A DNA stretch of 64,000 nucleotides from Cynocephalus volans (Eukaryota; Chordata; Mammalia; Dermoptera; Cynocephalidae). Of this stretch, positions 1 to 11,419 are shown one piece after another. Under the pieces are notes generated by a model. That model made no database searches and had not been told where the DNA came from. It was given only the letters and a program-made list of their open reading frames with translations. The stretch is from contig NC_084465.1 of the NCBI RefSeq assembly GCF_027409185.1, forward strand, positions 27,011,864 to 27,075,863. The letters are read 5' to 3'. Each line of letters opens with the position of its first letter. Position 1 is the first letter of the stretch. The translations under genes were made by a program, and so were the position numbers.

Positions 1-140
1 ATTGAATTACTTGTGTAATAAAAAACATTTTTTTAAGGAAAAAAAATAATGGAAGTGCCATTTAACTGAAATGAAGAAAACAAGAACAAAATATGTGGGG
101 GATAAGACAGATAAAAAATTCAGTTTTGGACAAGAAAGTT

Positions 141-208
141 TTTTTTTTTGTTTTGTTTGGCAGCTGGCCTGTAAGGATCTGAATCCTTGACCTTGGTGTT
201 ATCATAGA
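141..208 (-). repeat. tRNA-Ile-derived SINE monomer, truncated
   Basis: Reads on the minus strand. The T-run at 140-158 is the A tail, followed by the complement of the CCAGCTGCC tail and the B-box half of the tRNA-like body. The A-box half is missing, so the copy is 5' truncated. It lies in AHCYL2 intron 1. Confidence 0.75.
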
Positions 209-1865
209 TGACTCAGAGAGATTACACAATGAAAAGAGCAGAGGGCCCAAGACCAAGGAGAAAGAGCCAACAAAGACTGAGAAAGAGCAGCCAGAGAAAT
301 AAGATGAAAATTAGTAAAGAGTGGTGTCATAGAAGCCAAAGGAGAAGAGCGTTTCATATGGAGTAGCTGCAAAAGGCTGCTGCTGAGAGGTCTAATAAGA
401 GGAGGACTGAAAAAAAAAGACAACCATGTTTCCCAGTTTGATGGACATCAGCAACTTTAGCTAGAGGGTTTCGTTTTGGTCAGAGTATTAGAGTAGAAGT
501 GGGTTAAGGAGTTTATAAGAAGCAAAGCGTACACAGCACATATAGAAACTCTTGTAAGAACCTTGGCTGTGAAAGAGAGTAGAAAAACAGGACAGTGGCA
601 AAAAGGAAACATACAGGTCAAATGATAGGGTTTTCAAAATGGGAGATGGCAGAGCAAATATGAATACTGAAGAAAAGGATCTCGCAGAAAGAGGAAATGA
701 CAAAAGGAAGAAGTTCTTTAAGAAGACAGGAGAAAATGTGATTATAGCACCTGTGGAGGGACTGGTCTTTGATAGAATGAAAAAGCCTTCCTCTGTCATA
801 ACAGGAAGGAAAAAGAAAAAAATGTATCCCAGAGGCACATGGGTTTGTAGATTTGGGAGGTACAAAAATGAAGAAATTCTCATTTGGTGGCTTCTGTTTT
901 TATTCTGAAGCATAAGGCCTATTTGCTGGTTAAAAAATAAAAAAGATGAATACATGAGGGATAAGAAATAGACTATGAAATAGTCATTTTCAGTGAGTGG
1001 AAAAGTCAACTTACTAAAGAAATGTATAACATTGCTAGGCAATGCTGATTACACATATGAGGCTGATGATTATGAATTTATAGTAACACTGATCTGCCTG
1101 ATTTTCTGATTTTCTCTAGCACTCTCAGCTCCATGGGTGCAGGGAACTAAAAAGGTTATGTTCAACTAGTGCATCACTCAGAGTTCTACAAGCAACAGAA
1201 GTCAACTCTGGTTGAATTAAACAGAAAAAGAATTTACAGAAAGGAATATGAGGTAACTTTCAGAGTGGAGAAACTGTGTGAGGGCTACACAGCTAAAAAT
1301 ATACAAAATTATAGAATTGGCTTGGCAAAGATGTCATGATTGCTACTGCCAAGTAGGAGATGCGGCAGCTTAGTGTGCATCATTATAGTTGTAGACATCA
1401 AGTGCCAACCCTAACAGTACTGCTACTTGTTGCTCCTGTGACTTGATCTTGCTGCTAGAGGTTCACACTACATGGAGAGTTGCTGATAATGGAGACAGAT
1501 GTTTACAGAACACAGTGGAAAGGGTTGGTGGACTGCATCAGCTGCGGATGAAGAGAGTGGTAAAGGAATGAGTATTAGGAAGATAATGGATGACAGGACG
1601 TCTGGTAGCGACTGAAGTAACAGGGATGTGATACATGGTGGTTTGGGCTTCCCTACGTAGGAAGGTAGATCCTGAGATTCGAAGGGTTGCACAGCGGTCT
1701 CAGCAAAAGTTCAAGCAGACTTCACATGGAAGTTTGGTCAGAGCAGTAGGGGGTTGGCAGTCTGGCAAAGCCTCCCACTATTGCTATGGGAAATGTTTCA
1801 CCTCACTGATCCCCAAAAGCATCACAGATTGGCAAAGCCATGGGCATGTTAATTACTCTCTTTGA
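209..1865. other. AHCYL2 intron 1 sequence, no gene recognised
   Basis: No exon, RNA gene or clear young repeat is visible. The purine-rich stretch 210-900 gives short open frames on both strands without recognisable protein content. The part from about 1180 has the look of an old interspersed repeat that I cannot classify by eye. Confidence 0.5.
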
Positions 1866-1990
1866 GGCTATATTTTCTCATCTGTAAAACAAAGATAATA
1901 CTACTCAATTGATAAAGTTGTTATAAGGATTAAATGAGATGAAATAGAATGATGTCTGGCACAGAATAAGTATTCCATAAATTGTAGCCA
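1866..1990 (+). repeat. MIR SINE fragment
   Basis: Contains the MIR signature order: a 'ttctcatctgtaaaa' core end, 'gttataaggattaaatgaga', then a 'tggcacag.ataagt' 3' part. This is an ancient mammalian tRNA-derived SINE. Confidence 0.75.
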
Positions 1991-3202
1991 CTGTAAGTGT
2001 CACCGAAACCAAAAGAAGAGTTTCCAAGAAAAGGTAGTCAACACTATCAGATCTTTCAGAGTGCTCACAAAGGTTCACATTGGGAGCATTGTGGGAGATA
2101 AGTTTGTAAGGAAGATGAAGCCAGTTTTAGTCTCAGGTTTGCAATATTTAAAAAGGCTTTAAGGAAAAGCCATATAGTCAGAGAAACTCAACTAGCAGCT
2201 CTTGTACACTTCCTTAATACAGGTTATGAGCTAAGAATTAGGTACCCCAAACTGATAAATTTCAACTGATAGACCTTTGGAAAAAAGAATAGAAAATCAT
2301 CAGCTATTAATGCAACTGTCCAAGAGGGAAAATGGCTAATCGGATTGTTGCAGAATACAGCTGGGGAAGAGGGAGACTGAAAATCATCCACATCGTATGT
2401 TTTAATTAATTTAATCAAAATAATTCTAGACTTAGGAACTATTATGAAAGAACTTCAATCGTCGTTGCTTTCTCCTCTGCTCTGCTCTCACCAAATCTCA
2501 GGTCATAGGTCATTCTTACTATAAAAAGCTCCACACATTCCATAGAAATCTGATCAAGCTCACTAAGCCTCTTATTGGGTGAATGGAATTTCAGCTCCTC
2601 TAATTGCACCTTCCACCTGACCATGAGGGCAGGGAGGTGGATCAGGAAGACTACCGAGATTGTTCTGCCATCCACCTCAGCCTCTGCCATCCACCTCAGC
2701 CGTACCTTTATGGCTGGGCCAAAGGTAGTGGGTTATCAGAACTTACTAACATTAGTGTCACTAAAGTTGGTATATAATCCTTGATTGCTAAATTTAAGAC
2801 TTAAAAAAAAAAAGAAAAAGAGAAGAAAAAGAGCTATCATGATGAAAGAAACTGTATATTCTTTATAAACTCAGTTCAACAAAAGGTCTGAATACACATT
2901 ACAAAAAATCTTTTTTTTTCCTTTTCACTGTGGGGGAGGGGACCATTGTCAAGGAAATAACATAGGAACTCACTCTCCCTTTTTCATGAACTACCCATTT
3001 CTTCAATTAACTGGACACTAAGGACCTAAGCAGTCGTCCTCAAAATATAAAAAACACACAACTGCAACTTCAGCCCTGAAAAACCTCCTAAAACAGCTCT
3101 TAATGTTCAATCTTTCCTATGTTCAAGGAGAATAGAATTCACAAATTATGCACAATAAGGGTTGCTTTCTCAGAAAATTCATAAACGTTCACAAAAATAT
3201 TT
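1991..3202. other. AHCYL2 intron 1, no feature recognised
   Basis: Moderately AT-rich sequence without splice-supported exons. Short open frames exist on both strands (for example around 2442-2784) but show no family resemblance. Confidence 0.5.
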
Positions 3203-3275
3203 GTTAAGTTAGAGTGTGGTACTGATAACACCACAGTCCAGGGTTCAACCCCTGTACCAGCCAGCTGCCAAAAAT
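3203..3275 (+). repeat. tRNA-Ile-derived SINE monomer, 5' truncated
   Basis: The sequence 'gtgtggtactgataacacc', the B-box-like 'gggttcaacccc' and the 'ccagctgcc' tail are present, followed by an A/T-rich tail. The A-box end is degraded. Confidence 0.8.
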
Positions 3276-3326
3276 ATATCTATCTATATATTGTATCTCT
3301 CTCTCTATATATAAATATATATCTTC
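3276..3326. repeat. TA/TC-rich simple repeat
   Basis: Runs of 'atatctatctatatatt', 'tctctctctata' and 'tataaatatata' directly follow the SINE A tail. It is probably a microsatellite grown from that tail. Confidence 0.7.
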
Positions 3327-3665
3327 AACCAGTTCAACGAAGAAAAAGAAACTGCCTGTTAGTGCAATAACGAAAAATCCACAAAAAAATACAGATTAAG
3401 ATTTATTTATTTACTTTGCTATGCCATAAAACATCGCAATAAATTTGTTTTCAATAAATTTTTAAAATTTTTTTCTATTTAACTTCTCAAAATACATTGC
3501 ACTTGATTTTCATGCCCCTTTACCTGTTCCTCTCCACCTCCACCCCTCCCCCTGCACATCGTATCTGTTTACTTGACTTAAATAGTTCAAGGAATTTTTG
3601 TGGTTATTCTGTCTTCTTCCCCCACCCCCCTTTATTTGTTTGTGTGTTTAGAAAACACAGATTAA

Positions 3666-3837
3666 GGGCCAGCCCGTGGCTCACTCGGGAGAGTGTGGTG
3701 CTGAGAACACCAAGGCCCCGGGTTCGGATCCCATATATGGATGGCCGGTTCGCTCACTGGCTGAGCGTGGTGCTCACAACACCAAGTCAAGGGTTAAGAC
3801 CCCCTCACCGGTCATCTTTTAAAAAAAAAAAAAAAAA
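3666..3837 (+). repeat. Dimeric tRNA-Ile-derived SINE, full length, intact TSD
   Basis: Left monomer starts 'gggccagcccgtggctcac'. The right monomer, from about 3740, starts 'gatggccggttcgctcac' and ends 'ccggtcatctttt' plus an A tail. The 18-bp duplication 'tagaaaacacagattaag' flanks it exactly (3649-3666 and 3838-3855), so the insertion is recent. Confidence 0.93.
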
Positions 3838-3889
3838 TAGAAAACACAGATTAAGATTTAAAAGATTCAATCCTGAGTTTTGAACAGAG

Positions 3890-4110
3890 AAATATTTGAA
3901 TTGAAAAGCAAGAGTTTGGAATTTGGAGTCAAACAGATTAGGGTTCTGTTAGCTCCATCACATTACTGTGTAACTTTGAGTTAAATTCCTTATCTCCCCA
4001 ACCCTCAGTTTCCTCAATAAAACAAGTACAACTCTGAGAGCTCTTAAAGTTAACTGAAGAAACATAAAGCTCTAAGTACAATGCCTGGGTACATAGCAGG
4101 AATATATAAC
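3890..4110 (+). repeat. MIR SINE
   Basis: Typical MIR layout: 'agtttggaatttggagtcaaacagat', 'tgtgtaactttgagttaaattcctta', 'cctcagtttcctcaat' and a 3' 'agtacaatgcctgg.tacatagcagg'. Confidence 0.8.
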
Positions 4111-4554
4111 ATGTTTCCTCTTCCAGTTTTCAAAAGGTTTAATCAGAGATTGATTCATAGAGAAGGTGGGACTTAAAGACCAGGGAAAAATTGTTACCTG
4201 AATGGGAAGGAGGAGTATATTCCTCAAATACTCCAGATTTATTTTTAACTTTAAAAATAAGGATATATTTCTCTGATTATCAGTAAATTACTAATGTGAA
4301 GGTACATCACTGATCTTGAAATGCTTTTCTGTATAAGATGCTCTTCTTCCCCTATTCTAATTTTACAATTCTTTGAGTTTCTACATTTGTACAATTTTCT
4401 CCTGTCCTCTCCCTGAAGCCCTGACTCACACCCTCCTTACTCTGGTCTTGGGATGACCTAAGCCTTAGCCAGACAGACACACCTTAGAGTTTACTTAGTA
4501 TTTTAAAAGACTTCTGGGAGAAGGCCAGAAACCTGCATCTAAGAGGTTAGAAAA

Positions 4555-4805
4555 GAATCAGCATGGTATAATGAAAAAGACAAGGGCTTTGGAAACAGAT
4601 CTGGGTTTAAGTCCTACCTCCACCACTTTCTAAATGTATAATCTTGGGCAAGGCACTTAACCTTTCTGAACCTCATTTCCTCATCTGAAAAATGGAGATA
4701 ATACCACCTATATCTCAGACTGTTTGTTATGAGGATTACAGAAATGACTATGACAATTTCTGGCACATAAAAGGTCAATTAATGGTAACTATTATTAGTG
4801 TCCAA
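4555..4805 (+). repeat. MIR SINE, near full length
   Basis: Contains 'gggctttggaaacagatctggg', 'atcttgggcaaggcacttaacc', 'cctcatttcctcatctg' and 'tctggcacataaaaggtcaa', the core and tail landmarks of MIR in the right order. Confidence 0.85.
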
Positions 4806-6254
4806 CTGCCAATTGCCTCACTGAACTTTTCAAAGCTGTACTTTTATAAGTGGCAAAAAAGTAGTCATACTGCTCCCACATTCCCTTGCCCATATCCCAA
4901 ACATTCCATTTCAGTAATCTATAATTAACTAAATCAAGAGCTTAAACAATTCAGGGCAGGAAAGTGCTAACATGGCTCAACTCATTCTCTCCTGACAGCA
5001 ACAAAGCCAGTGCAAGGTGGATATGTTTGCCAAAAGAAATAGTCTGTTTGAACATGGTCATTACTGATACTGATGTAAGCACAAACTAGTTGAGGTCCTT
5101 TAGTTTGCAGCCTTACTGTCAGAAAGTTTTAACTTTTCGGAAATAAATCCTCTCCTGCCTTATTTTCCCTGCTGAGCTCCAACACTCCTATCACCCATTT
5201 TCAAGAACATAGGGAAGAAATCCTCTGACCTACTGCTGCAGCATTCGCTGTGGAATTTATCTTCCCTTTTCACAAATTAGTTCTTAAAGAGATTTTTGGT
5301 TTGCTGGGTTCACTTATGTGAGCTTATGAAGAAGGACATTACATATAAATATATCATAGCTACAAAGACAAGATCTGACCCCCAGAGCACCACAAGTTAC
5401 ACGATGCAGGCAGGTGCCAAAGATAAGATGTGGGTGAGTAACCTGCACACCATATGTTCATTCCTGTTAGCTACTGTACTTGGCTCTTGGAAAAAGTTTA
5501 TTTCCCTTGTGTGGCTGAGCAGAGGAACAGAACTAAGAAAACTGATGACAGTACATGAATACAGTAAGGGAAACCATGCGTAGAAATGTGACTTAAAGTC
5601 TGTACGTGACGGTTACAAAATAAAAGCAACAGTCACCAGTTACATAGCCAAAGGCAGCTATTTCAATCCTATACACTATAATAAAAGCAGAAGGGAGTCA
5701 AGGGCAGAATGATTATTTAAATAGATAATCTAAGAATCAAGAATGGCTCAACACATCAAAATGTCACACTGTAGTCCCTTGGTAAGGTGACTTTCAACTT
5801 GGGGAAAGAAGGGCAGTCTCATGCACTTATTTTCATTTAGCCAAATCATTATCAAGGTTAAAGATTCTGTCCCCAAAAAGCAGCTCAGCAATGCCCTTAA
5901 TTGTTTCATACAGCTGCATCCTTGCCCAGCTTCACCTGCTTAACTTTCAGCAGAGTTGTTTTCTGGTGCAATTAACATTGTAAGGCAAGCTCAGCCCTGT
6001 CTTCCATAGCCTTGAGGCTGCTGAGTAAATCTAGAATCATGGAACATGTATTTTGATGCTGAAAAAACAGGAAGAAGGTGGTTCTGCGACAAGAAAAATG
6101 GTCAAGAAGCACATCTAGAATTAAGAAAAACAGACTGTGGTATGCTGGCCTGTGATTTTTTAAATTCTTTATATAGAATCTATTGAATTGTGTGTACCTT
6201 TCAGAAGAGGTCATGGTGGCACTTAAGCCATGATGGAAGGGGTAAAATAAAAAT
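4806..6254. other. AHCYL2 intron 1, no feature recognised
   Basis: I see no exon or repeat that I can name. An open frame at 5296-5583 has no recognisable product. Confidence 0.5.
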
Positions 6255-6480
6255 CAATTTTCATAATAATAAAAGCCATCATTTCTTAAGACCCTACTAT
6301 ATGTGCCAAGTTCAATGCTAAGCTATTTACAAATATTTCTAATCCTCAATCATAATTAGTAACCTCATTTTACAGAAGAGGAAATTGTGATTTGTAGAAT
6401 TTGGAAATTACTCATAAGGTAGTAGTGAGGGTGCTAGAATTCAAACCCAGGTCTGCCTGACTGTATACTCCATGCTCTAA
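6255..6480 (-). repeat. MIR-family fragment, reverse orientation
   Basis: Contains 'atgtgccaagttcaatgctaag', 'cctcattttacagaagagg' and 'gaattcaaacccaggtctgcctg', which is the MIR/MIR3 motif series read from the opposite strand. Confidence 0.75.
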
Positions 6481-7771
6481 AAGCAATTTGTTAAACACCC
6501 TCAAGAGATCTAATCAAATTACAGATTTTACATACAAAGACTCTTAATCACAAGAAAAATATTTGACCAAAGTTATAAAGCATCTCTACTAGCCAGAAAT
6601 ATGCTTCAGATTTCCAGCCTTATATCTAGGTGTTCACCAGCACTGGTGCCCCTGGCTGCCTCTTTCTACTATAATTCCTTCAAAATGAGTTTCATGCTGC
6701 AAACAACAAAAATGCTGTGGAAAAAAGCATTATTAAACAAATTCTTTCAGTCTTGCCTCTGACATCATTTATCACCTATATCTGGGTAGTTAGAATGAAA
6801 GGGTTATCTGTTATACCATAATTATGAGTCTATTACAACAAAAAGTTAGGCTGGATCCAAGATTTCAATTCAGCTGAGTCCTACACAGAATAAAATCAAT
6901 GCACTTCACATTCTTTTATTGCTGTTCTGATAAAGCAATTAAAAATCATTCACGGCAATTAAAAATAACATAAATCGTTCTGTTCACATTGTGCCTAGGA
7001 AATTAGAGCCATAACAGAGCCCTTTTTATATGATCCACATCTCTGTCTTTTCCAATATTTGCCTTTTTTTCCGTGTCGATTTAGCTTTAAGATAGACACA
7101 CCATGGATAGCCGATGTACACGTAAAACGGGGTATCACACTCATACATCTAAGCACACTTGCTCCTTGGTGTTTGAGGCCTCGTCAAAACTACATCTGAA
7201 AGAAACTCACAGCTGAGACTGAAAGCCCCACCATGATCATCTTTCCCAAAAGTAGCAGCATTTCTTCCTAACACTTTCAGATTACAATAAAGGAACCAAT
7301 AAAACAATCATTCTCTTCATACACTCTGATGATCCTAATGACCAACTACTGAGAGGGAAAGACCAAACTTTTAAGATAAAAGAATGAAGAGAATCTCTCC
7401 ATTAGTCTTCTACATTGAGAAGATGCAAGGATACTGCAGTAGCTGGAAATGAAGGGCCCAGCATCTGTGTAAGTGGTTGGCCACAGAAAGGCAAAAAGTC
7501 ATCATGTGGACAGAAACCAGACAACTGAGGATTTCAATGCGAGGTAAGTACTGCTTACTCGTTCTCCAAGTAGAAAAGATCTTTCCACCCTTATTGCTGG
7601 GTGAATTCCTGCAAACGGTAAGGTTTTTGTCTATCTTTGGGGTTTCCTCCCCGGATAGTCTGGAAAATAAGACACGGGAGTGTGTCGGGGGCGCGGGGTG
7701 TAGTATTAGATACCTCTGCCTATTCCAAGTAGTAGGGGACAGCGCTACCTCCATGTTACTCATAGTGAAGT
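6481..7771. other. AHCYL2 intron 1 next to the promoter, no feature recognised
   Basis: Unique-looking sequence. GC content rises toward 7700 as the CpG island is approached. Open frames at 7410-7980 overlap the island edge and have no recognisable content. Confidence 0.5.
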
Positions 7772-7972
7772 ACGACCGTGCCACCTGGAGTCCCCGCTCC
7801 CCCGCACTGGGGGCCGGGTGGAGGCATCTCGGAGAGAGAGGGTTTGAGGGGAAAAGGGGTCTCTGCTCCTATGATCGGAGGGAGGGCGTGGAGGGTGGTG
7901 CCGCTGTGCCGAGAGGATCTGCGGTTCCCCGCCCTCCCTTCCTCTCCACAAGAGGCAGCCCGGCCCCAATAC

Positions 7973-8335
7973 CTTCTTGACTGTGCGCGGCGCCTCGGTG
8001 ACGGAGCCGTCGGGGCTGACTAGGGCCTCGCCGCCGTCGCGATGCCGCTGGTGCTGGTGATGCGGGTCGCTCCGCTTCATGGCCGACGCCTGAGGCACCT
8101 TCCCGGCGGCTGGGCTGAGAGCCGCGGCGGGCCCTGAGCCCGGGCCGGGGGCCGGGGGCCGCTCCGCGGCGGGAGCTGGCACCTCAGGGTCTCCGCCGCC
8201 CGCCGGGGGGGCCATGGCGCCCACGGCCGCCGTGCTCAGTCCTAGCTGCGGCTCCGCCTCGGAGGGGCTCAGGTCCTTCAGCTCCACCTCAGGCACCTTG
8301 GCGGCAGCCGCTGCTGACACAACCTGCACCGACAT
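7973..8335 (-). CDS. AHCYL2: AHCYL2 (IRBIT2) first coding exon, partial gene
   Basis: Encodes the N-terminal 121 residues of adenosylhomocysteinase-like 2, starting MSVQVVSAAAAAKVPEVELK and ending at TEAPRTVKK just before a GTATTG donor (67-72 of the 7900s). The phase is 0. This appendage is low-complexity: Ala/Pro/Gly-rich, then a His-rich HHQHQRH segment. In the family it precedes the PEST-like serine-rich region and the catalytically inactive SAHH-like domain, all encoded by exons beyond the left edge. Known role: IRBIT-family regulator of the IP3 receptor and of bicarbonate transporters such as NBCe1, in the cytosol and at the ER. The start follows the human long isoform. The frame stays open upstream to 8548 with earlier in-frame ATGs, so a longer N terminus is not excluded. 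Identification rests on recalled near-identity to the human protein. Confidence 0.93.
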
Positions 8336-8548
8336 CACCACCTCCGTTGCAACCGCCGGCTCAGACTCCGGCTCCGGCTCCGGCTCGGCCCCGCCTCCGG
8401 CCTCCCTTCCCCTTCCCTCCCCCATGCCCCCACTCCTCCCCTCCATCGCCTCCGCTCCCACCCCCTTCCTCCGCCAGCCCGCCCGCCCGCCAGCCCCGGC
8501 CTCTCCAGCCCCGCCCCACCCCGGTCCGGCTGGCGCGCGAAGAGCCAC
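8336..8548 (-). other. In-frame open extension upstream of the AHCYL2 start
   Basis: The AHCYL2 frame continues upstream for 71 codons without a stop. In-frame ATGs end at 8548, 8446 and 8425, and there is a Glu-Pro repeat (AEPEPEPESEPAV) just before the accepted Met. It is probably 5' UTR that happens to be open because it is GC-rich. Initiation at an upstream ATG is possible but unsupported. Confidence 0.4.
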
Positions 8549-8656
8549 GGGACCTGTAGTGCGCTTGCTCCGGGCAGCACGCGGCGAGAAGACTGCGGGA
8601 CCGCAGCCCCCGACCTACACTGCGCGCCGCCGGGGGCGGGGCCCGCGGCGCCCTCC

Positions 8657-8668
8657 GGGAGTTGTAGT
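8657..8668 (-). promoter_or_regulatory. ZNF143/SBS-like motif in AHCYL2 promoter
   Basis: Minus-strand 'ACTACAACTCCC' matches the core ACTACAATTCCC class of ZNF143 (Staf) sites, common in CpG-island promoters. It lies about 320 bp upstream of the ATG. Binding is inferred. Confidence 0.5.
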
Positions 8669-8907
8669 TTCCTGTCGGCCTTTCCTTGGGAAGGTGGGAT
8701 TCTGTAGGGAAGAGGGAGCCCTAGGGCCTGTGGCTGACGGAAAGGAGCGAGGACAGGTGACACGACGTGAGATGAGGAAGAGAAAGTCTTCACCAGAGTT
8801 GTGGTTTCCGGGGAGGGAATGCCAGAAACCTTAGGGCCGCGAAAGTAGGGGAGGGAAGACTGCTTACCCTGAGGCGTGAATCTCCTCCGTCTGTGCACGT
8901 CTGCGGT

Positions 8908-8949
8908 CACGTGGGCGGGCATTTAAAGGAAAAGCAGGGGCGTCACGTG
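8908..8949. promoter_or_regulatory. Paired CACGTG E-boxes upstream of AHCYL2
   Basis: Two palindromic E-boxes, at 8908-8913 and 8944-8949, both in a GTCACGTG context and 36 bp apart (start to start). Such sites are bound by bHLH-Zip factors (USF, MYC/MAX, TFE3/TFEB). Function is inferred only from the motif and position. Confidence 0.55.
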
Positions 8950-9373
8950 AGGAGAGCGCTGGCTCCAGGCAGAAAGTGGCTTGATTTTAGTTTCTCTCTG
9001 AAATCGGGACTCTAACATCTTCCCGAACGTTGATGGCTTTGTTTTTAAGAGGAATAATATAGGACCTTGCCCGCTGTGGCCATTTGTGGCACATTCTGGA
9101 TTTGGAAGCTAAAATCAGTCCCAAAAGAAGTTAGCTACCTCTAGGTCGAAATTTCAAGGCTGAGAAATTACACGTTGCCTTAAGCGAGGCCAAATCTTTT
9201 GACCTAATAATTCTACTAGAGAAATAATCTGAAATTCAGATTCGTTTATCAGTAGAGAGGAATATTAACTGAAATATGAACAGTGATTTCCCTAAGTGAT
9301 GCGATTTGGGGTGATTTTTACTTTCTGTGTACTTTCCTATATTATTTAAAATTTTTATGTTCATTTTATTTTT

Positions 9374-9455
9374 GGCAGCTGGCCGGTGTGGGAATCCAAA
9401 CCCTTGACTGGTGTTACAACACTGTGCTCTAACCAACTTAGAAACCGACCAGCCC
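9374..9455 (-). repeat. tRNA-Ile-derived SINE monomer
   Basis: On the minus strand it runs from 'gggctggtcggttt' through an A box and 'ccagtcaagggtttggattcc' to the 'ccagctgcc' tail. Several substitutions and a weak TSD suggest an older copy. Confidence 0.85.
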
Positions 9456-10735
9456 TAAATTTTACATTTATTTAAGAAGGTGTAAGCAGTTTTATTTTTA
9501 ATAACAAAAGGTATCTGAAACTAATGTCCAACAATAAGGGAATGGTTACAGGCTTTAAAAAATAAGTTTGCCAAGAACTTTTTTAATAGCAAGAGAAAAT
9601 AAATGTTTATGATAAAAAAACATTAAGCTAAAAAGCAGGAGGCAAAATCACATGTTCCATGATATTTTATGTAAATTTTATTCAAAGAAAGAAAATACAT
9701 TAAAACGCAATTGACTCTGGTGACATTTGGGGTTGGTCTCTTCTCAGAGGAACTACACTTTAGGCAAAGGGAATCTTACACTTTATCACTGTTCAGAGAA
9801 TGACAGCCCCTGACAACCCAGGTAGGCCACTGGACATCTAGTCTTTGAAGGAACTATTTTTTCCTTGGCAAGAAGGAGGAAGGTAGAAATCACCTGCCTT
9901 GATCTTTCCCGTGCTAATGCTACCTTGAAAATCTGTTCATTTTGTGGAGATGTCCTATCTTGAATGGAATCTTTTATTTCCTGGTCTCCAAATCTGTCCC
10001 TAACACTTTGTGTTGGAAGACATCTAAGCTACGCCATTTCCACAAAGCCCACAAGTCTACCAGACTCAAGAGCTTCTTAAGCTTTCTCTTCACATTCTGG
10101 CTTTCAGAATTTCCTTCCTGTTATAAAGAACTAGTCCAGAGCTTCATCCTCCAGCTGTCTGGCAGAGATTAGTAACTCTATAACTGATTTCTTTCTTCCC
10201 CCTAATGCACAAGGGAGCTGCAGTACAGCCACCTGGCATGTGTTGGAGCTCATAGACAGCAGCTGCCTATCTGGGCTGCCCATCGACTTGATTACTGAGG
10301 TGATGTATTAATTCTTCAGTGGAATGTGGTTATAAAACATAAGGAGTTAGAGCCCCGGAAGGAAACATATTTATCCTTTATTTATCCGGGCACCACTGCT
10401 GATTGCCAACCATTGGAGCACACTCTTCACTCATTCTCAGCTCCTTCCCTGTACAACCACTGCTTTTGCCTTCTTTGTTGCTGAAGGACACCAGACACAG
10501 TTGAAGATGAAATTACTGTATTGTGAACATGGTGGTTAAGCACAAGTTAATGAACTATTTAATGAAATATTTAGACTGCAGGTCTTCTTCCTTCACCTGG
10601 CTCAGTCAGCTTCCAGAACCCTGACAGGCAGGAATGTATCTTCCATGCAGGAGATTGGAAGAACTTCTCTGAGGTATATGACCAGTCCAAGAGAGAAAAC
10701 GAAGATACTAACATTGAAAGTTCCCTCGAGGAAGT
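9456..10735. other. Intergenic, no feature recognised
   Basis: No exon or nameable repeat is visible between AHCYL2 and the SMO 3' end in this stretch. Short open frames (9942-10172, 10602-10877) show nothing recognisable. Confidence 0.5.
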
Positions 10736-10823
10736 GGGCTGGCCCATGGCTCACTCGGGAGAGTGCGGTGCTGAAAACACCAAGGCCATGGGTTCGGATC
10801 CTTTGAAAAAAAAAAAAAAGAAA
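10736..10823 (+). repeat. Single-monomer SINE of the dimer's left-monomer type
   Basis: Contains 'gggctggcccatggctcact' through 'gggttcggatcc', then directly an A tail: the left monomer without the right one. Flanked by 'gaaagttccctcgaggaa' (10716) and 'gaaagttcccccaaggaa' (10824), a TSD with two differences. Confidence 0.88.
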
Positions 10824-11419
10824 GAAAGTTCCCCCAAGGAAATAGACCAGCTGTATCATCTGAAGTGAAGACCACACTCATGTCTGAAGAGCTTTCATGA
10901 ACCATTTAGTGCCACACTCTTAAATGTGAGCAGACAGCCAAAATCACCAGATGTATGAAGAAAACCTCTAATGTGACACAGAGACCAACATAGGCAAGCA
11001 GGAAAAATAAATAAATAACTGGGAGGAAACAGAAGCTATAGATCAAGAAGAAAGCAAGACCGAAAACAGTGTTAATATCCTTGGAAACTTAAGATATTGT
11101 ATTTGTGAAAGAACATGCTGTTTCAAGAAGTAAACATTCAGAAGAAAAAAACATAAGACCTTCAAAATGAAAGCATGCTAGCAGATTTTTTTTAATTCAA
11201 TAAATAACAAGAGAAGTTAAAAATAGGAAAGATGCATTTCATTTTTGCTCAGATTGTTGAAGAATGATGGCTTGTTCCATATTTTTTGATTTTGTTTCTT
11301 ATGCACGTTTTAACATGATAGAATGCATTGTGTAGCTACAGTTTTCTGGAAAAGTTGATCTTTTAGGAATTATTTTTCAGATCTTTAATAAATTTTTTCA
11401 TTAAATTTCAAGAACAAAA

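Larger units (their letters stand above)
7772..8680. promoter_or_regulatory. AHCYL2: CpG island at the AHCYL2 start
   Basis: Dense CpG and GC boxes (for example 'gggggcgggg' at 8631-8640), no TATA box. It covers the first coding exon and the presumed 5' UTR. The GC-rich interval stops sharply near 8690. The exact transcription start cannot be set from sequence. Confidence 0.85.

Noticed and set aside
7760-8548. A single 262-aa protein continuing past 7973 on the minus strand
   Set aside because: The frame reads through the GTATTG donor into the intron. The known protein continues in another exon with the phase-0 junction after TVKK.
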